Origin: SIG710 sp045596925
GTDB lineage: Bacteria > Bacillota > Clostridia > Oscillospirales > CAG-272
NCBI GenBank assembly: GCA_045596925.1
Contig: JAZODH010000075.1
Span: 1-54,491 of the forward strand
Reading direction: 5' to 3'
DNA length: 54,491 nt
A program made the position numbers and the translations under genes. This document shows positions 7,816-16,225 of this stretch, piece after piece; the first letter of the stretch is position 1; every line of letters starts with the position of its first letter. Below the pieces are notes generated by a model. The model was given only the letters and a program-made list of their open reading frames with translations, was not told the DNA's origin and made no database searches.

Positions 7816-9489
7816 ATGGCAAAAAAGCCTACGGGCAAAATTAAAATCATTCCCCTTGGCGGTCTGAGTGAGATCGGAAAGAACATGACCGTCATCGAGT
7901 ACGAGGAGGACATGATCGTTATCGATTGCGGTCTGGGCTTCCCCGATGAGGAAATGCTGGGCATCGACCTGGTCATTCCCGACATGACTTACCTTGAGAA
8001 GAACGCCGACAGAATAAAGGGCGTTTTCCTGACCCACGGTCACGAGGACCACATAGGAGCTATCCCTTATATGCTCAGAAGTATAAATCCTCCTATTTAC
8101 GGAACGAAGCTGACTCTGGGTATTATCAAAAACAAGCTGGAGGAGTTCCGTCTCCCCGAAAAACCCAAGCTGAAAACGGTCAAGGCAGGGGACACGATCA
8201 AGGCAGGGCAGATGAGCGTTGAGTTTATTCACGTGAATCACTCTATTGCCGACGCTTGCTGTCTTGCTGTCAACACACCGCTGGGAACGCTCCTGCACAC
8301 GGGCGATTTTAAGCTCGATCTTACGCCTATCGACGGGGATATGATGAACCTGACCCGCCTGGGTGAGCTTGGCAAGAAGGGCGTGCTTGCACTTCTGTGC
8401 GAGTCCACCAACGCAGAGCGCCCCGGTATGACGCCCTCCGAGAAAAAGGTTGGCGAGTCCCTTGATTACATCTTCTCTACCAATAGCGACAAGAGACTTG
8501 TTATCGCCACCTTCTCTTCAAACGTTCACCGCGTTCAGCAGATAATCGATATTTCCGCAAAGCACGGACGAAAGGTGGCGATCACGGGACGCAGTATGCT
8601 CAACATCGTGGGCGCTGCCACTGAGCTTGGCTATATGAACGTGCCAAAGGGGCTTCTGATCGATATTGGCGAGCTGAAGCGCTTCAAGCCCGAGGAGATC
8701 ACCCTTATCACCACGGGAAGCCAGGGCGAGCCTATGTCCGCTCTCTATCGAATGGCATTTTCCGACCACGACAAGGTAAAGCTTGGTGCAAAGGATCTTG
8801 TTATCCTGTCCTCCAGCGCGATCCCCGGAAACGAAAAGCTCATTGGCAAGATCATAAACGAGCTGACCAAAAACGGCATCAGCGTTCTTCACGATGCGGT
8901 GGTCGAGGTCCACGTTTCGGGTCACGCCTGCCAGGAGGAGCTGAAGCTCATGCAGGGCTTGACAAGACCCAAGTATTTCATGCCTATCCACGGCGAGCAC
9001 AGACATCTTGCGGCGAACTGTGAGCTGGCAAAGTCTATGGGCATTCCCGCAAACAACATCTTCATTTCGGAGATCGGTAAAGTGCTTGAGATCGACGCCA
9101 AGGGCGCAAGATGGGCGGGCACCGTTCCTGCGGGCAAGGTGCTGGTTGACGGATTTGGCGTAGGTGACGTCGGCAACATCGTTCTCCGCGACCGCAGACA
9201 TCTTTCACAGGACGGCCTTATCGTTGTGGTTGCCACCATCGACGAGGCTGACAGGCTCATTATCTCGGGTCCCGACATCGTCTCCCGCGGTTTCGTTTAC
9301 GTCCGCGAGTCGGAGGCGCTGATGGATGAGATAAAAGAGGTGGCTGTAAGCTCTATCTGCGAGAGTCTGAACGCGCGGCATTACGATAGAATGCAACTCA
9401 AAACCAAGGTCAAGGACGATCTCTCAAAATACCTTTATTCCAAAACCAAGCGCAAGCCCATGGTTCTTCCCATTATAATGAATGTATAA
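7816..9489 (+). CDS. rnj: Ribonuclease J
   Basis: A 557-residue beta-lactamase/beta-CASP ribonuclease of normal length. The metal site is H74-x-H76-x-D78-H79 (LTHGHEDHIGA), and a later ligand region is HTGDFKLD. The beta-CASP and C-terminal domains run to the end. RNase J has 5'-to-3' exonuclease and endonuclease activity and is central to mRNA decay and rRNA maturation in Firmicutes. It has its own strong promoter. Whether it is J1 or J2 cannot be told from one copy, so the generic symbol is used. Confidence 0.96.
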   Translation: MAKKPTGKIKIIPLGGLSEIGKNMTVIEYEEDMIVIDCGLGFPDEEMLGIDLVIPDMTYLEKNADRIKGVFLTHGHEDHIGAIPYMLRSINPPIYGTKLTLGIIKNKLEEFRLPEKPKLKTVKAGDTIKAGQMSVEFIHVNHSIADACCLAVNTPLGTLLHTGDFKLDLTPIDGDMMNLTRLGELGKKGVLALLCESTNAERPGMTPSEKKVGESLDYIFSTNSDKRLVIATFSSNVHRVQQIIDISAKHGRKVAITGRSMLNIVGAATELGYMNVPKGLLIDIGELKRFKPEEITLITTGSQGEPMSALYRMAFSDHDKVKLGAKDLVILSSSAIPGNEKLIGKIINELTKNGISVLHDAVVEVHVSGHACQEELKLMQGLTRPKYFMPIHGEHRHLAANCELAKSMGIPANNIFISEIGKVLEIDAKGARWAGTVPAGKVLVDGFGVGDVGNIVLRDRRHLSQDGLIVVVATIDEADRLIISGPDIVSRGFVYVRESEALMDEIKEVAVSSICESLNARHYDRMQLKTKVKDDLSKYLYSKTKRKPMVLPIIMNV

Positions 9490-9542
9490 TTTTTGAACGC
9501 ACTGTGTAGAAAATGCGAAAAAATTCAGCGTGTGTTCAAAAA
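9490..9542 (+). terminator. Possible hairpin after the RNase J gene
   Basis: TTTTTGAACGCAC (9490-9502) can pair with GTGTGTTCAAAAA (9530-9542) with one mismatch and a 27-base loop. The long loop and missing T-run make it a weak terminator call. Confidence 0.4.
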
Positions 9543-9637
9543 CCCTTCATGAAATAATCATGAGTTAAAGGTATAATATATAAGATATATCCTCGACAGG
9601 ACATAAAGAAAATTAAAAAACAAGGCGGTACCCTAAA

Positions 9638-11251
9638 ATGGCTACAAAGACAAAAAAGAAAGTGGACTTGTTTTCCACGATAATGACTATCGTTCTGGTA
9701 CTTATCATCGTTGGCGGAATTGCACTTTTTGCATTCCAGTCTTGTGAGAAGTCCGGAATCGGTCTCCGCTCCAAGATCGTTGTAAAGTCCGATAACTTCG
9801 AAGTTAACGGCGCAATGATGCAGTATGCGGTTATGACCTCTTACAACAACTATCTTTCACAGTACGAGCAGTACGGTCTGCTCGATTATCTGGGCATAGA
9901 CACGTCCAAGAAGCTCTCTGCACAGCAGTACAGCGAAAGCCAGACATGGCTCGATTTCTTCACCGAGCAGGCAAAGTCGACGGTTGAGCAGATGCTCGTT
10001 TACGCAGAGGCTGCAAAGGCTGCAGGCTTCGAGCTGAGCGAGGAGGAGCAGAATACAGTTGATTCCGTTATTTCTTCCTTCGAGCTTATGGCAAGCTACT
10101 ACGGCACTTCTACCGAGGCTTACATCGCTTCTAACTACGGTCAGGGCGTAAAGGCAAAGGATATCCGTGATTTCCTTGCTATCTCTACCCTTGCAGAGCA
10201 GTACAGCGCAAAGGTTGCCGATGATCTTAAGGAAAGCATCAAGGCAGAGGACGTAGAAACCTTCTACGGCGAAAACAAGGTTGATTACACACAGTTTGAT
10301 ACTATTTCCTATTCCGAGAAGATCACTATCGAGACCGCAGGCAAATCCGACGAGGATATTGCAGCAGAAAAGGAAGCACTCAAGAATGCACTTTCAAGAC
10401 TCACAGAGGCAAAGACTGCCGACGAATTCAAGTCTATCCTTGCTGAGATCAAGAACATAACGGTCGAGGACGCAGATAAGACTGAGGACACGACCGAGGA
10501 TACAACTGAGGACGCAACCGAGGATACAACTGAGGACGCAACCGAGGACAAGAAGGATGACGAAAAGAAAGAGGAAGAGAAGTCTCCTCTTGATAATGTC
10601 GTTGAGTCTACGGTTACAAGCGGCGAGGTTTCCGGCGATATCAAGGAGTGGCTCTTTGAGGAAAAGGACGGCGCGTTCCTGCGTGTTGCGGGCGATGCAA
10701 AGGTCTTTGATGAAAACAAGGAAAACAAGGGAACAGGCGAGGAGGCTGACGTGGTCAAGTCTCACGACTATACCGTAACCGTTTACCTCATTCTCAGCGA
10801 CGCTGAGCGTGACGAGACCATCACCAAGAACGTAGGTCATATCCTGTTCCAGAAGGATACACACGGCTCCCAGGAAAAGGCTCTTGAGGCTGCTCAGAAG
10901 GTCCTTTCCGAGTACAACACGGGTGACAGAACAAAGGAAAGCTTCGAGGAACTTGCTAACAAGAACACAGAGGATTCCGGAGTTTTCTATGACAACGTTA
11001 AGAAGGGTGACATGGTAACTTCCTTTGAAAACTGGATCTACGATGAGACTCGCAAGGTTGGTGACGTTGACATCGTTGAGACAGAGTACGGTCAGCACAT
11101 CATGTACTTTGTGGGTGATGGCGAGGCTACCTGGTATGTAAACTGCTTCAACGCTCTGTTCAACAAGATCGCAGAGGATCAGTACGAGGAGTTCAAGGCT
11201 GCTTACACGGTTGAGTACAGCGCAAAGGCTGCAAAGGCTATCAACTGCTAA
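9638..11251 (+). CDS. Membrane-anchored PpiC-type peptidyl-prolyl isomerase (PrsA/SurA-like foldase)
   Basis: A 537-residue extracytoplasmic protein. A short basic N-terminus is followed by one membrane helix (about 12-32). A SurA-N-like helical region (about 45-215) precedes a very acidic low-complexity segment of TEDTTEDA repeats (about 280-320). The C-terminal PpiC rotamase domain starts near KNVGHILF (about 400-470) and includes VETEYGQHIMYFVG. Such foldases assist secreted proteins at the outer face of the membrane. The Cys after the helix is not in a good lipobox, so I prefer a membrane anchor to a lipid anchor. A hairpin follows the gene. Confidence 0.85.
   Translation: MATKTKKKVDLFSTIMTIVLVLIIVGGIALFAFQSCEKSGIGLRSKIVVKSDNFEVNGAMMQYAVMTSYNNYLSQYEQYGLLDYLGIDTSKKLSAQQYSESQTWLDFFTEQAKSTVEQMLVYAEAAKAAGFELSEEEQNTVDSVISSFELMASYYGTSTEAYIASNYGQGVKAKDIRDFLAISTLAEQYSAKVADDLKESIKAEDVETFYGENKVDYTQFDTISYSEKITIETAGKSDEDIAAEKEALKNALSRLTEAKTADEFKSILAEIKNITVEDADKTEDTTEDTTEDATEDTTEDATEDKKDDEKKEEEKSPLDNVVESTVTSGEVSGDIKEWLFEEKDGAFLRVAGDAKVFDENKENKGTGEEADVVKSHDYTVTVYLILSDAERDETITKNVGHILFQKDTHGSQEKALEAAQKVLSEYNTGDRTKESFEELANKNTEDSGVFYDNVKKGDMVTSFENWIYDETRKVGDVDIVETEYGQHIMYFVGDGEATWYVNCFNALFNKIAEDQYEEFKAAYTVEYSAKAAKAINC
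10480..10552 (+). repeat. In-gene tandem repeats coding for Thr-Glu-Asp
   Basis: Near-identical 12- and 30-base units (GAGGAYACRACYGAGGAYRC) give a TEDTTEDA run within the foldase. It is probably a flexible acidic linker that can change in length by slippage. Confidence 0.7.
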
Positions 11252-11272
11252 AATATTACTTAAAACGGCACT

Positions 11273-11303
11273 TTGGGGAGCACTTTTTTGAAGTGCTCCC
11301 CAA
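11273..11303 (+). terminator. Hairpin terminator after the foldase gene
   Basis: A 13-bp perfect stem (11273-11285 with 11291-11303), rich in GC in its middle. The T-run lies in the loop rather than after the stem, so it may also stabilise the 3' end. Confidence 0.6.
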
Positions 11304-11365
11304 TAAAATCTGTAACCTGTGGGTTGCAGATTCCATAGAATGATAGAAAAAAGGGAGGTATCCCA

Positions 11366-12022
11366 ATGGTAATTGAACCTAAAAGCACGACGGTGGCTTA
11401 TCGCTGTCCCCATTGCGGCGGCGGTGTTATGAGCGCCGTGAATCCGTTCGTTATAGGTGCGGATATGATAAAGCTGAAGTGCGAGTGCGGCAAGAGTGAG
11501 CTTCAGATCGTTATGGAAAAGCACGGTCCCGACAAAAAGATCCGTCTCAGCGTTCCTTGTATGCTTTGCCCCAAGCCCCATAATTTCAGCCTGACCCAGT
11601 CGGTGTTTTTTAATCGGGATATTTTTCTGCTTCCGTGTCCGTATTCGGGTGTGAATATCTGCTTTATCGGCGATGGCGATCACGTAAAAGCGGAGATGTC
11701 CAAGACCGAGCTGGAACTCCTTGATATGCTTGAAAAAAGCGGTATCGAGGGCGGTTTTGAGGTGATCCACGCCGCAGATGAGAGCGACCTGCTTCCCGAT
11801 CCGCAGATATACGATATTATCATGTTCGTTATCCGCGACCTGGAAGAGGAAAGGAAGATATTCTGCCGTTGCGAGAGCGGAGAGGGTGAGTACGAGGCCG
11901 AGGTGCTGGACTACGGCATCAAGGTGAGATGCACCAAGTGCGGTGCGTCTCAAACTATCCCAACCGACAGCCTGCTGGCGGCAAACGCTTTCCTCAACGC
12001 AGACAGTTTGCATTTGGAGTAA
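11366..12022 (+). CDS. CpXC-type zinc-ribbon protein of unknown function
   Basis: A 218-residue soluble protein with four or more Cys pairs suited to zinc: CPHC near the N-terminus, CEC, CMLC, and near the C-terminus CRC and CTKC. The pattern fits the CpXC domain family, whose function is unknown. A GGGAGG site precedes ATG 11366. It is flanked by a hairpin upstream and a hairpin with repeat elements downstream, so it may be a single-gene unit. I do not assign a role. Confidence 0.8.
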   Translation: MVIEPKSTTVAYRCPHCGGGVMSAVNPFVIGADMIKLKCECGKSELQIVMEKHGPDKKIRLSVPCMLCPKPHNFSLTQSVFFNRDIFLLPCPYSGVNICFIGDGDHVKAEMSKTELELLDMLEKSGIEGGFEVIHAADESDLLPDPQIYDIIMFVIRDLEEERKIFCRCESGEGEYEAEVLDYGIKVRCTKCGASQTIPTDSLLAANAFLNADSLHLE

Positions 12023-12033
12023 GAGGGAGCGAT

Positions 12034-12065
12034 TATGGGGGCGCCTTTGGAAAGGCGTCCCCATA
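12034..12065 (+). terminator. Hairpin after the CpXC gene
   Basis: A 15-bp stem (12034-12048 with 12051-12065, one G-T pair) with a 2-base turn. There is no T-run, so it may be a repeat remnant rather than a terminator. Confidence 0.5.
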
Positions 12066-12121
12066 CCCCCGCGAAACCTTCAAATAGGAGATTTAAGACG
12101 GACATATTATTTCGTTAAACC

Positions 12122-12221
12122 GAAAAAACGACGGCTGAACACCGCCAAGCCCCTTTAAAAAGGGGCCTGGACTCCCCAAACTAAACTTTAAAAAAACGAC
12201 GGCTGAACACCGTCGTTTTTT
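12122..12221 (+). repeat. Intergenic repeat copy A with terminator stem
   Basis: Bases 12145-12221 match, with few differences, the reverse complement of 47165-47240. The module is a CCCCTTT/AAAGGGG hairpin, then TGGACTCCCCAAACTAAA, then a terminator stem (CGACGG 12197-12202 with CCGTCG 12210-12215, flanked by A and T runs). In this copy the first 22 bases of the terminator part are also present just upstream, at 12122-12144. Confidence 0.75.
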
Positions 12222-12276
12222 GATGGGAAATTTTACGTTGATGGAGGATTTGATCTGCGCCCGTAGGGGTCGACGT

Positions 12277-12424
12277 CCTCGGCGACCCGAGAACAAAGTG
12301 GTTAAATGAATTTTGTAGATTCTCTGTATATGAACAAATTACCCTGTAGGGCGGGGGCGGTTTGCCACGCAAATTAAGCCCCGCCGTATAAAAAATTCAT
12401 TCGCGCGGACGCGGGTCGCCGAGG
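12277..12424. repeat. Small element bounded by 13-base inverted repeats
   Basis: CCTCGGCGACCCG (12277-12289) is repeated exactly in inverse orientation at 12412-12424. Inside are GGGCGGGGGC and GCCCCGCC arms that can also pair. It resembles the small palindromic intergenic elements scattered in many Clostridia genomes; a non-autonomous MITE-like origin is possible. Confidence 0.5.
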
Positions 12425-12486
12425 TGCCGATTCCTGCCGGGGCTGCTTTGTCGCAAAATCTCCTCTGCCATTTTTGAAAAAACCTC

Positions 12487-12515
12487 TTGCATATGGTCGG
12501 ATTTTGTTATATAAT
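12487..12515 (+). promoter_or_regulatory. Sigma-A promoter of lepA-hemW
   Basis: TTGCAT (12487-12492), 17-base spacer, TATAAT (12510-12515), 35 bases before the lepA start. Confidence 0.8.
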
Positions 12516-12549
12516 ATAAGAGTTAAAATATATCATGGGAGAGTGTTCA

Positions 12550-14367
12550 ATGCAGAGCGAGAAGCAGAAGCATATTCGCAATTTTTCGATAATTGCACAT
12601 ATAGATCACGGCAAGTCTACCTTGGCGGACAGAATCCTTGAATACACAAACGCCGTTTCCAAGCGCGAGATGGAGGACCAGATCCTTGACAACATGGACC
12701 TTGAGCGTGAGCGTGGAATTACTATCAAATCCCGTGCGGTAAAGCTTGATTACACGGATAAAAACGGTGAGCAGTACGTGCTCAACCTCATCGACACCCC
12801 CGGTCACGTTGACTTTAACTACGAGGTCTCCCGTTCCCTCAACGCCTGCGACGGTGCTCTGCTTGTGGTGGACTCCACACAGGGTATTGAGGCGCAGACC
12901 TTGGCGAATGCGTACCTTGCGGTGGATGCGGACCTTGAGATCGTGCCGGTTATAAACAAGATCGACCTGCCTTCTGCCGACGTGGAGAAGGTCAGAGCGG
13001 AGATCGAGGACGTTATCGGCATTCCCGCCGAGGGCTGTCCTGCGGTTTCGGCAAAGACGGGTCTCAATATCGGCGACGTGCTTGACAAGATAATTTCCGA
13101 CATTCCCGCACCCGGCGGTGAGGAGGATGCGCCCCTCAAAGCGCTGATCTTCGATTCCTATTACGACAGCTATCTGGGCGTTGTGGTTTACGTCCGCGTA
13201 ATGGACGGGCGTCTTAGATCCGGTCAGAGAATAAGGCTCATGAACTCGGGCGCGGAATTTGACGTTGTGGACGTAGGCACGATGGAGCCTTTGGGACTTG
13301 CCAAGTGCGACGAGCTGTCCGCAGGCATGGTTGGATATATCACCGCCAGCATCAAGTTCATCGGTGACACCCGTGTGGGCGACACGGTCACTCTTGTGGA
13401 CACCCCCACATCCGAGCCTTGCCCGGGCTTTAAGCAGGCACTTCCCATGGTCTATTCGGGTATCTATCCCGCTGACGGCGCACGGTACAACGACTTGCGC
13501 GAGGCCCTTGAAAAGCTGCAGTTAAACGACGCGGCACTTTGGTTTGAACCCGAGACGTCTATCGCTCTCGGCTTTGGCTTCCGTTGCGGATTCCTCGGAC
13601 TTCTCCACATGGAGATCATCGAGGAGCGACTTGAGCGCGAGTTCAATCTTGACCTGATCACCACCGCCCCCAGCGTTATTTACAAAATAAAGAAGAGAAA
13701 CGGCGAGACCGTGCGTATCGACAACCCCTCAAACTATCCCTCGGCCGACGAGATCGAGGTGGCTTACGAGCCTATGGTCAAGGGCAATATCATCACCCCT
13801 ACCGAGTACGTTGGCGGTCTGATGGACCTTTGCCAGGACAGGCGAGGCGTGTTTATCGACATGAAGTACATTGACACCGAGCGCGTTGAGCTTCACTACG
13901 ACCTGCCCCTGAACGAGATCATTTACGACTTCTTCGATGCGCTCAAAAGCCGTTCCAAGGGCTATGCGTCCCTTGATTATGAGCTGTCCGATTACCGTGA
14001 GAGCAAGCTGGTGAAGCTTGATTTCATGCTCAACGGAGAAACGGTGGACGCGCTGTCCTTTATAGTCCACGAGGAAAAGGCTTACGCCAGGGCGAGAAAG
14101 ATCGCGGAGAAGCTCAAGGAAAATATTCCGAGACAGCTTTTCGAGATCCCGATCCAGGCGGCGGTAGGCTCAAGAATTATCGCGCGCGAAACCGTCAAGG
14201 CTATGAGAAAGGACGTTCTTGCAAAGTGCTACGGCGGCGATATTACCAGAAAGAAAAAGCTGCTTGAAAAGCAGAAGGAAGGTAAGAAGAAGATGCGCCA
14301 GCTGGGCTCGGTACAGGTATCGCCCGAGGCGTTTATGGCTGTCCTCAAGATGGACGACGAGAGCTGA
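12550..14367 (+). CDS. lepA: Elongation factor 4 (back-translocating GTPase LepA)
   Basis: A 605-residue translation GTPase of standard length. The G1 motif AHIDHGKST, the RGITIKSRA switch, DTPGHVDF and NKIDLP are present, and the LepA-specific C-terminal domain ends in QLGSVQVSPEAFMAVL. I place the start at ATG 12550, which has GGGAGAG six bases upstream; an in-frame ATG at 12535 has no such site. LepA acts on stalled or mis-translocated ribosomes. It is followed after 14 bases by hemW, as often in Firmicutes. Confidence 0.96.
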   Translation: MQSEKQKHIRNFSIIAHIDHGKSTLADRILEYTNAVSKREMEDQILDNMDLERERGITIKSRAVKLDYTDKNGEQYVLNLIDTPGHVDFNYEVSRSLNACDGALLVVDSTQGIEAQTLANAYLAVDADLEIVPVINKIDLPSADVEKVRAEIEDVIGIPAEGCPAVSAKTGLNIGDVLDKIISDIPAPGGEEDAPLKALIFDSYYDSYLGVVVYVRVMDGRLRSGQRIRLMNSGAEFDVVDVGTMEPLGLAKCDELSAGMVGYITASIKFIGDTRVGDTVTLVDTPTSEPCPGFKQALPMVYSGIYPADGARYNDLREALEKLQLNDAALWFEPETSIALGFGFRCGFLGLLHMEIIEERLEREFNLDLITTAPSVIYKIKKRNGETVRIDNPSNYPSADEIEVAYEPMVKGNIITPTEYVGGLMDLCQDRRGVFIDMKYIDTERVELHYDLPLNEIIYDFFDALKSRSKGYASLDYELSDYRESKLVKLDFMLNGETVDALSFIVHEEKAYARARKIAEKLKENIPRQLFEIPIQAAVGSRIIARETVKAMRKDVLAKCYGGDITRKKKLLEKQKEGKKKMRQLGSVQVSPEAFMAVLKMDDES

Positions 14368-14381
14368 AAGGAGAAGGTGGC

Positions 14382-15560
14382 ATGAAAAAAACAAAAAAGC
14401 CCTTAGGGCTTTACATTCACATTCCTTTTTGTCTGAGAAAGTGCGCGTATTGCGATTTCTACTCCTGCACGGGTGCCGACCCCGAGCTTGTTCATCATTA
14501 TATTTCCTCCTGTATGCTCCAGATGGAGGACATCTCCGAGAGCTGTCGGGGGTACGAGATCGACACGGTCTATATCGGCGGCGGTACGCCGACGACCTTG
14601 CCCATAAAGGAATTTGAAAGACTTTTGTCGGCTGTTGAGCGGAATTTCAAGCTCAGCCGCTACGCCGAGATCACGACTGAGGCAAACCCCGCAACGGCGG
14701 ATAAAAAATACCTCAAAGCCTTGCACAAGTTGGGGGTAAACCGTCTCAGCATCGGTTTCCAAAGTGCAAACATCAGCGAGCTGGAGCTGCTCGGCAGGAT
14801 ACATACGGTCGAGGATTTCGCCAATATGTATAAGGATGCCCGCGCGGCAGGCTTTGACAACATCAGCGTGGACTTGATGTACGGAATCCCCGCACAGTCG
14901 ATGCAAAGCTTCCAGAGCACTCTGGGATACGTTTGCGATATGAACCCCGAACATCTGTCCTTATACTGCCTAAAAATAGAGGAGGGAACACCCTTCTTTG
15001 AGATGCGAGACACGCTGGAATTGCCGGGCGAGGATGCGGAATATGATATGTACATGTGGGCGGTGGATTATCTGAGAAGCCACGGATATAACCGTTATGA
15101 GATAAGCAATTTCGCAAAAGCAGGACTTGAGTCCCGTCACAATCTGAAGTATTGGAACGCTGACGAGTACATCGGCATCGGTACGGCGGCGCACTCCTAC
15201 TTTGGGGGTGAAAGATATTCCATAATTAAGAACATTCACGATTTTATTGACGGAATCGAGATCCCCGAAACGAACATGAAGCTTATTGAGGGAAGTAAGA
15301 CGCTTTCGCTCAGAGAAAAAATGTCTGAGTACGTTATGCTCCGCATGAGGCTTGATGCAGGAGTCAACGCCGAGGATTTTGAAGCTATGTTCGGTACCGA
15401 TTTCCACGCTTTCTGCGGAAAGCATCTTGACGAATACGTAAAGGACGGGTTCGTTATCCGCGAGGGCAGGAATTACCGCTTCTCATCGAAGGGAATGTTC
15501 GTCAGCAATTACATACTTTCAACCGTTCTTGATTTTTCTCCCGAAAACACATTTGCCTGA
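14382..15560 (+). CDS. hemW: Radical SAM heme chaperone HemW
   Basis: A 392-residue radical SAM protein. The iron-sulfur motif is C17-x3-C21-x2-C24 within YIHIPFCLRKCAYCDFYS, followed by GGGTPTTL and the HemW-type C-terminal domain. The fourth Cys of true oxygen-independent coproporphyrinogen oxidases (HemN) is replaced by Tyr, with CDFYS after the motif, which fits HemW. HemW delivers heme to proteins; older annotations call it HemN-like. A GGAG site precedes ATG 14382, and the gene is co-transcribed with lepA. Confidence 0.92.
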   Translation: MKKTKKPLGLYIHIPFCLRKCAYCDFYSCTGADPELVHHYISSCMLQMEDISESCRGYEIDTVYIGGGTPTTLPIKEFERLLSAVERNFKLSRYAEITTEANPATADKKYLKALHKLGVNRLSIGFQSANISELELLGRIHTVEDFANMYKDARAAGFDNISVDLMYGIPAQSMQSFQSTLGYVCDMNPEHLSLYCLKIEEGTPFFEMRDTLELPGEDAEYDMYMWAVDYLRSHGYNRYEISNFAKAGLESRHNLKYWNADEYIGIGTAAHSYFGGERYSIIKNIHDFIDGIEIPETNMKLIEGSKTLSLREKMSEYVMLRMRLDAGVNAEDFEAMFGTDFHAFCGKHLDEYVKDGFVIREGRNYRFSSKGMFVSNYILSTVLDFSPENTFA

Positions 15561-15575
15561 AATTTCAAAAAACGG

Positions 15576-15604
15576 TTGACATTGACAAGAATATATTATA
15601 CAAT
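15576..15604 (+). promoter_or_regulatory. Sigma-A promoter of the DUF1292 gene
   Basis: Perfect TTGACA (15576-15581), 17-base spacer, TACAAT (15599-15604), about 38 bases before the start codon. Confidence 0.8.
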
Positions 15605-15641
15605 ATAAACGTAAAATACTAAAGAAGGACAGGTGATAACT

Positions 15642-15965
15642 GTGGCAGATAAGGATATTAAAAACATTGGTGAAGAGATTCCCGATACTTACACGTTGAC
15701 AGACGACGAAGGCAACGAATTTGAGGTTGAGCTTCTGGCTTCCTTTGAATTTGAAGGCAAGCAGTACAGAGCAATTACTCCCGCAGAGGGGGGTCAGGCA
15801 CCCGAAAAGGGCAAGGATCAGCTTATCGAGTACGATATCCTCGAGGTGGTTCTGGACGATGAGGGTGAGGAAATGCTCATCTCTATCGAGGACGACGAGG
15901 AGTTCGACCGCGTGGCGGATTTCTTTGACGACGCGTTCTTTGGCGAGGTCGACTACGATAACTGA
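15642..15965 (+). CDS. DUF1292 family protein (YrzB-like)
   Basis: A 107-residue, strongly acidic small protein of the DUF1292 family, recognised from YTLTDDEGNEFEVELLASFE, a central IEYDILEV and an Asp/Glu-rich tail. The start is GTG 15642 after AGGTGAT; an in-frame GTG at 15633 is an alternative. The function is unknown. In Bacillus the relative yrzB lies near yrrK and alaS. Here it stands between its own promoter and a 6S RNA candidate. Confidence 0.85.
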   Translation: MADKDIKNIGEEIPDTYTLTDDEGNEFEVELLASFEFEGKQYRAITPAEGGQAPEKGKDQLIEYDILEVVLDDEGEEMLISIEDDEEFDRVADFFDDAFFGEVDYDN

Positions 15966-15990
15966 TCTTATTTAATCGAAAAAGTAAAAA

Positions 15991-16206
15991 TCCCTGCCGT
16001 TCCCGTGATTTCTCGGGTAAATTGGACCCACATCACTTTATAGGAGTCCGGATAAGCTTCCGAAGTGGATTGCAGGCCTCCCGGTATGCGCACCGATTGA
16101 CTTGTCTCGGCGCATATACGGACGTTGGAAGCAGTAAAGCTTCGGAGAGGACACCGCCTTGCACATGCAGGGTCTCCTATTCTCGGCTACACGGCTCGGT
16201 GGGGGA
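15991..16206 (+). ncRNA. ssrS: 6S RNA candidate
   Basis: About 216 bases fold by hand into a long rod. The closing stem is TCCC..CCG..CCGTG (15991-16006) with CACGG..CGG..GGGGA (about 16190-16206). Next, TATAGGAG pairs with CTCCTAT, then TCCGAAG with CTTCGGA. The apex is TATGCGC..CGA with TCG..GCGCATA. Large unpaired stretches between them would form the open bubble that mimics promoter DNA. The 3' segment ACACCGCCTTGCACATGCAGG has the character of Clostridia 6S RNAs as I remember them. 6S RNA binds sigma-70/A RNA polymerase in stationary phase. Ends are approximate; no own terminator or clear promoter is visible. Confidence 0.72.
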
Positions 16207-16225
16207 AACGTAGAAAGGAAAAAAC

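Larger units (their letters stand above)
12023..12549. other. Repeat-rich intergenic region before lepA
   Basis: About 527 bases without a gene. From left to right it holds a hairpin (12034-12065), an intergenic repeat with a terminator (12122-12221), a segment bounded by 13-base inverted repeats (12277-12424), and the lepA promoter (12487-12515). No ORF in it has a ribosome site or recognisable product. Confidence 0.7.

Noticed and set aside
10480..10552. CRISPR-like repeats
   Set aside because: The repeats are coding, contiguous and without spacers; they make an acidic linker.
15991..16206. T-box leader or other riboswitch before the lipoprotein gene
   Set aside because: There is no T-box sequence, specifier loop or terminator/antiterminator pair. 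The whole segment closes on itself as a rod, which favours 6S RNA.
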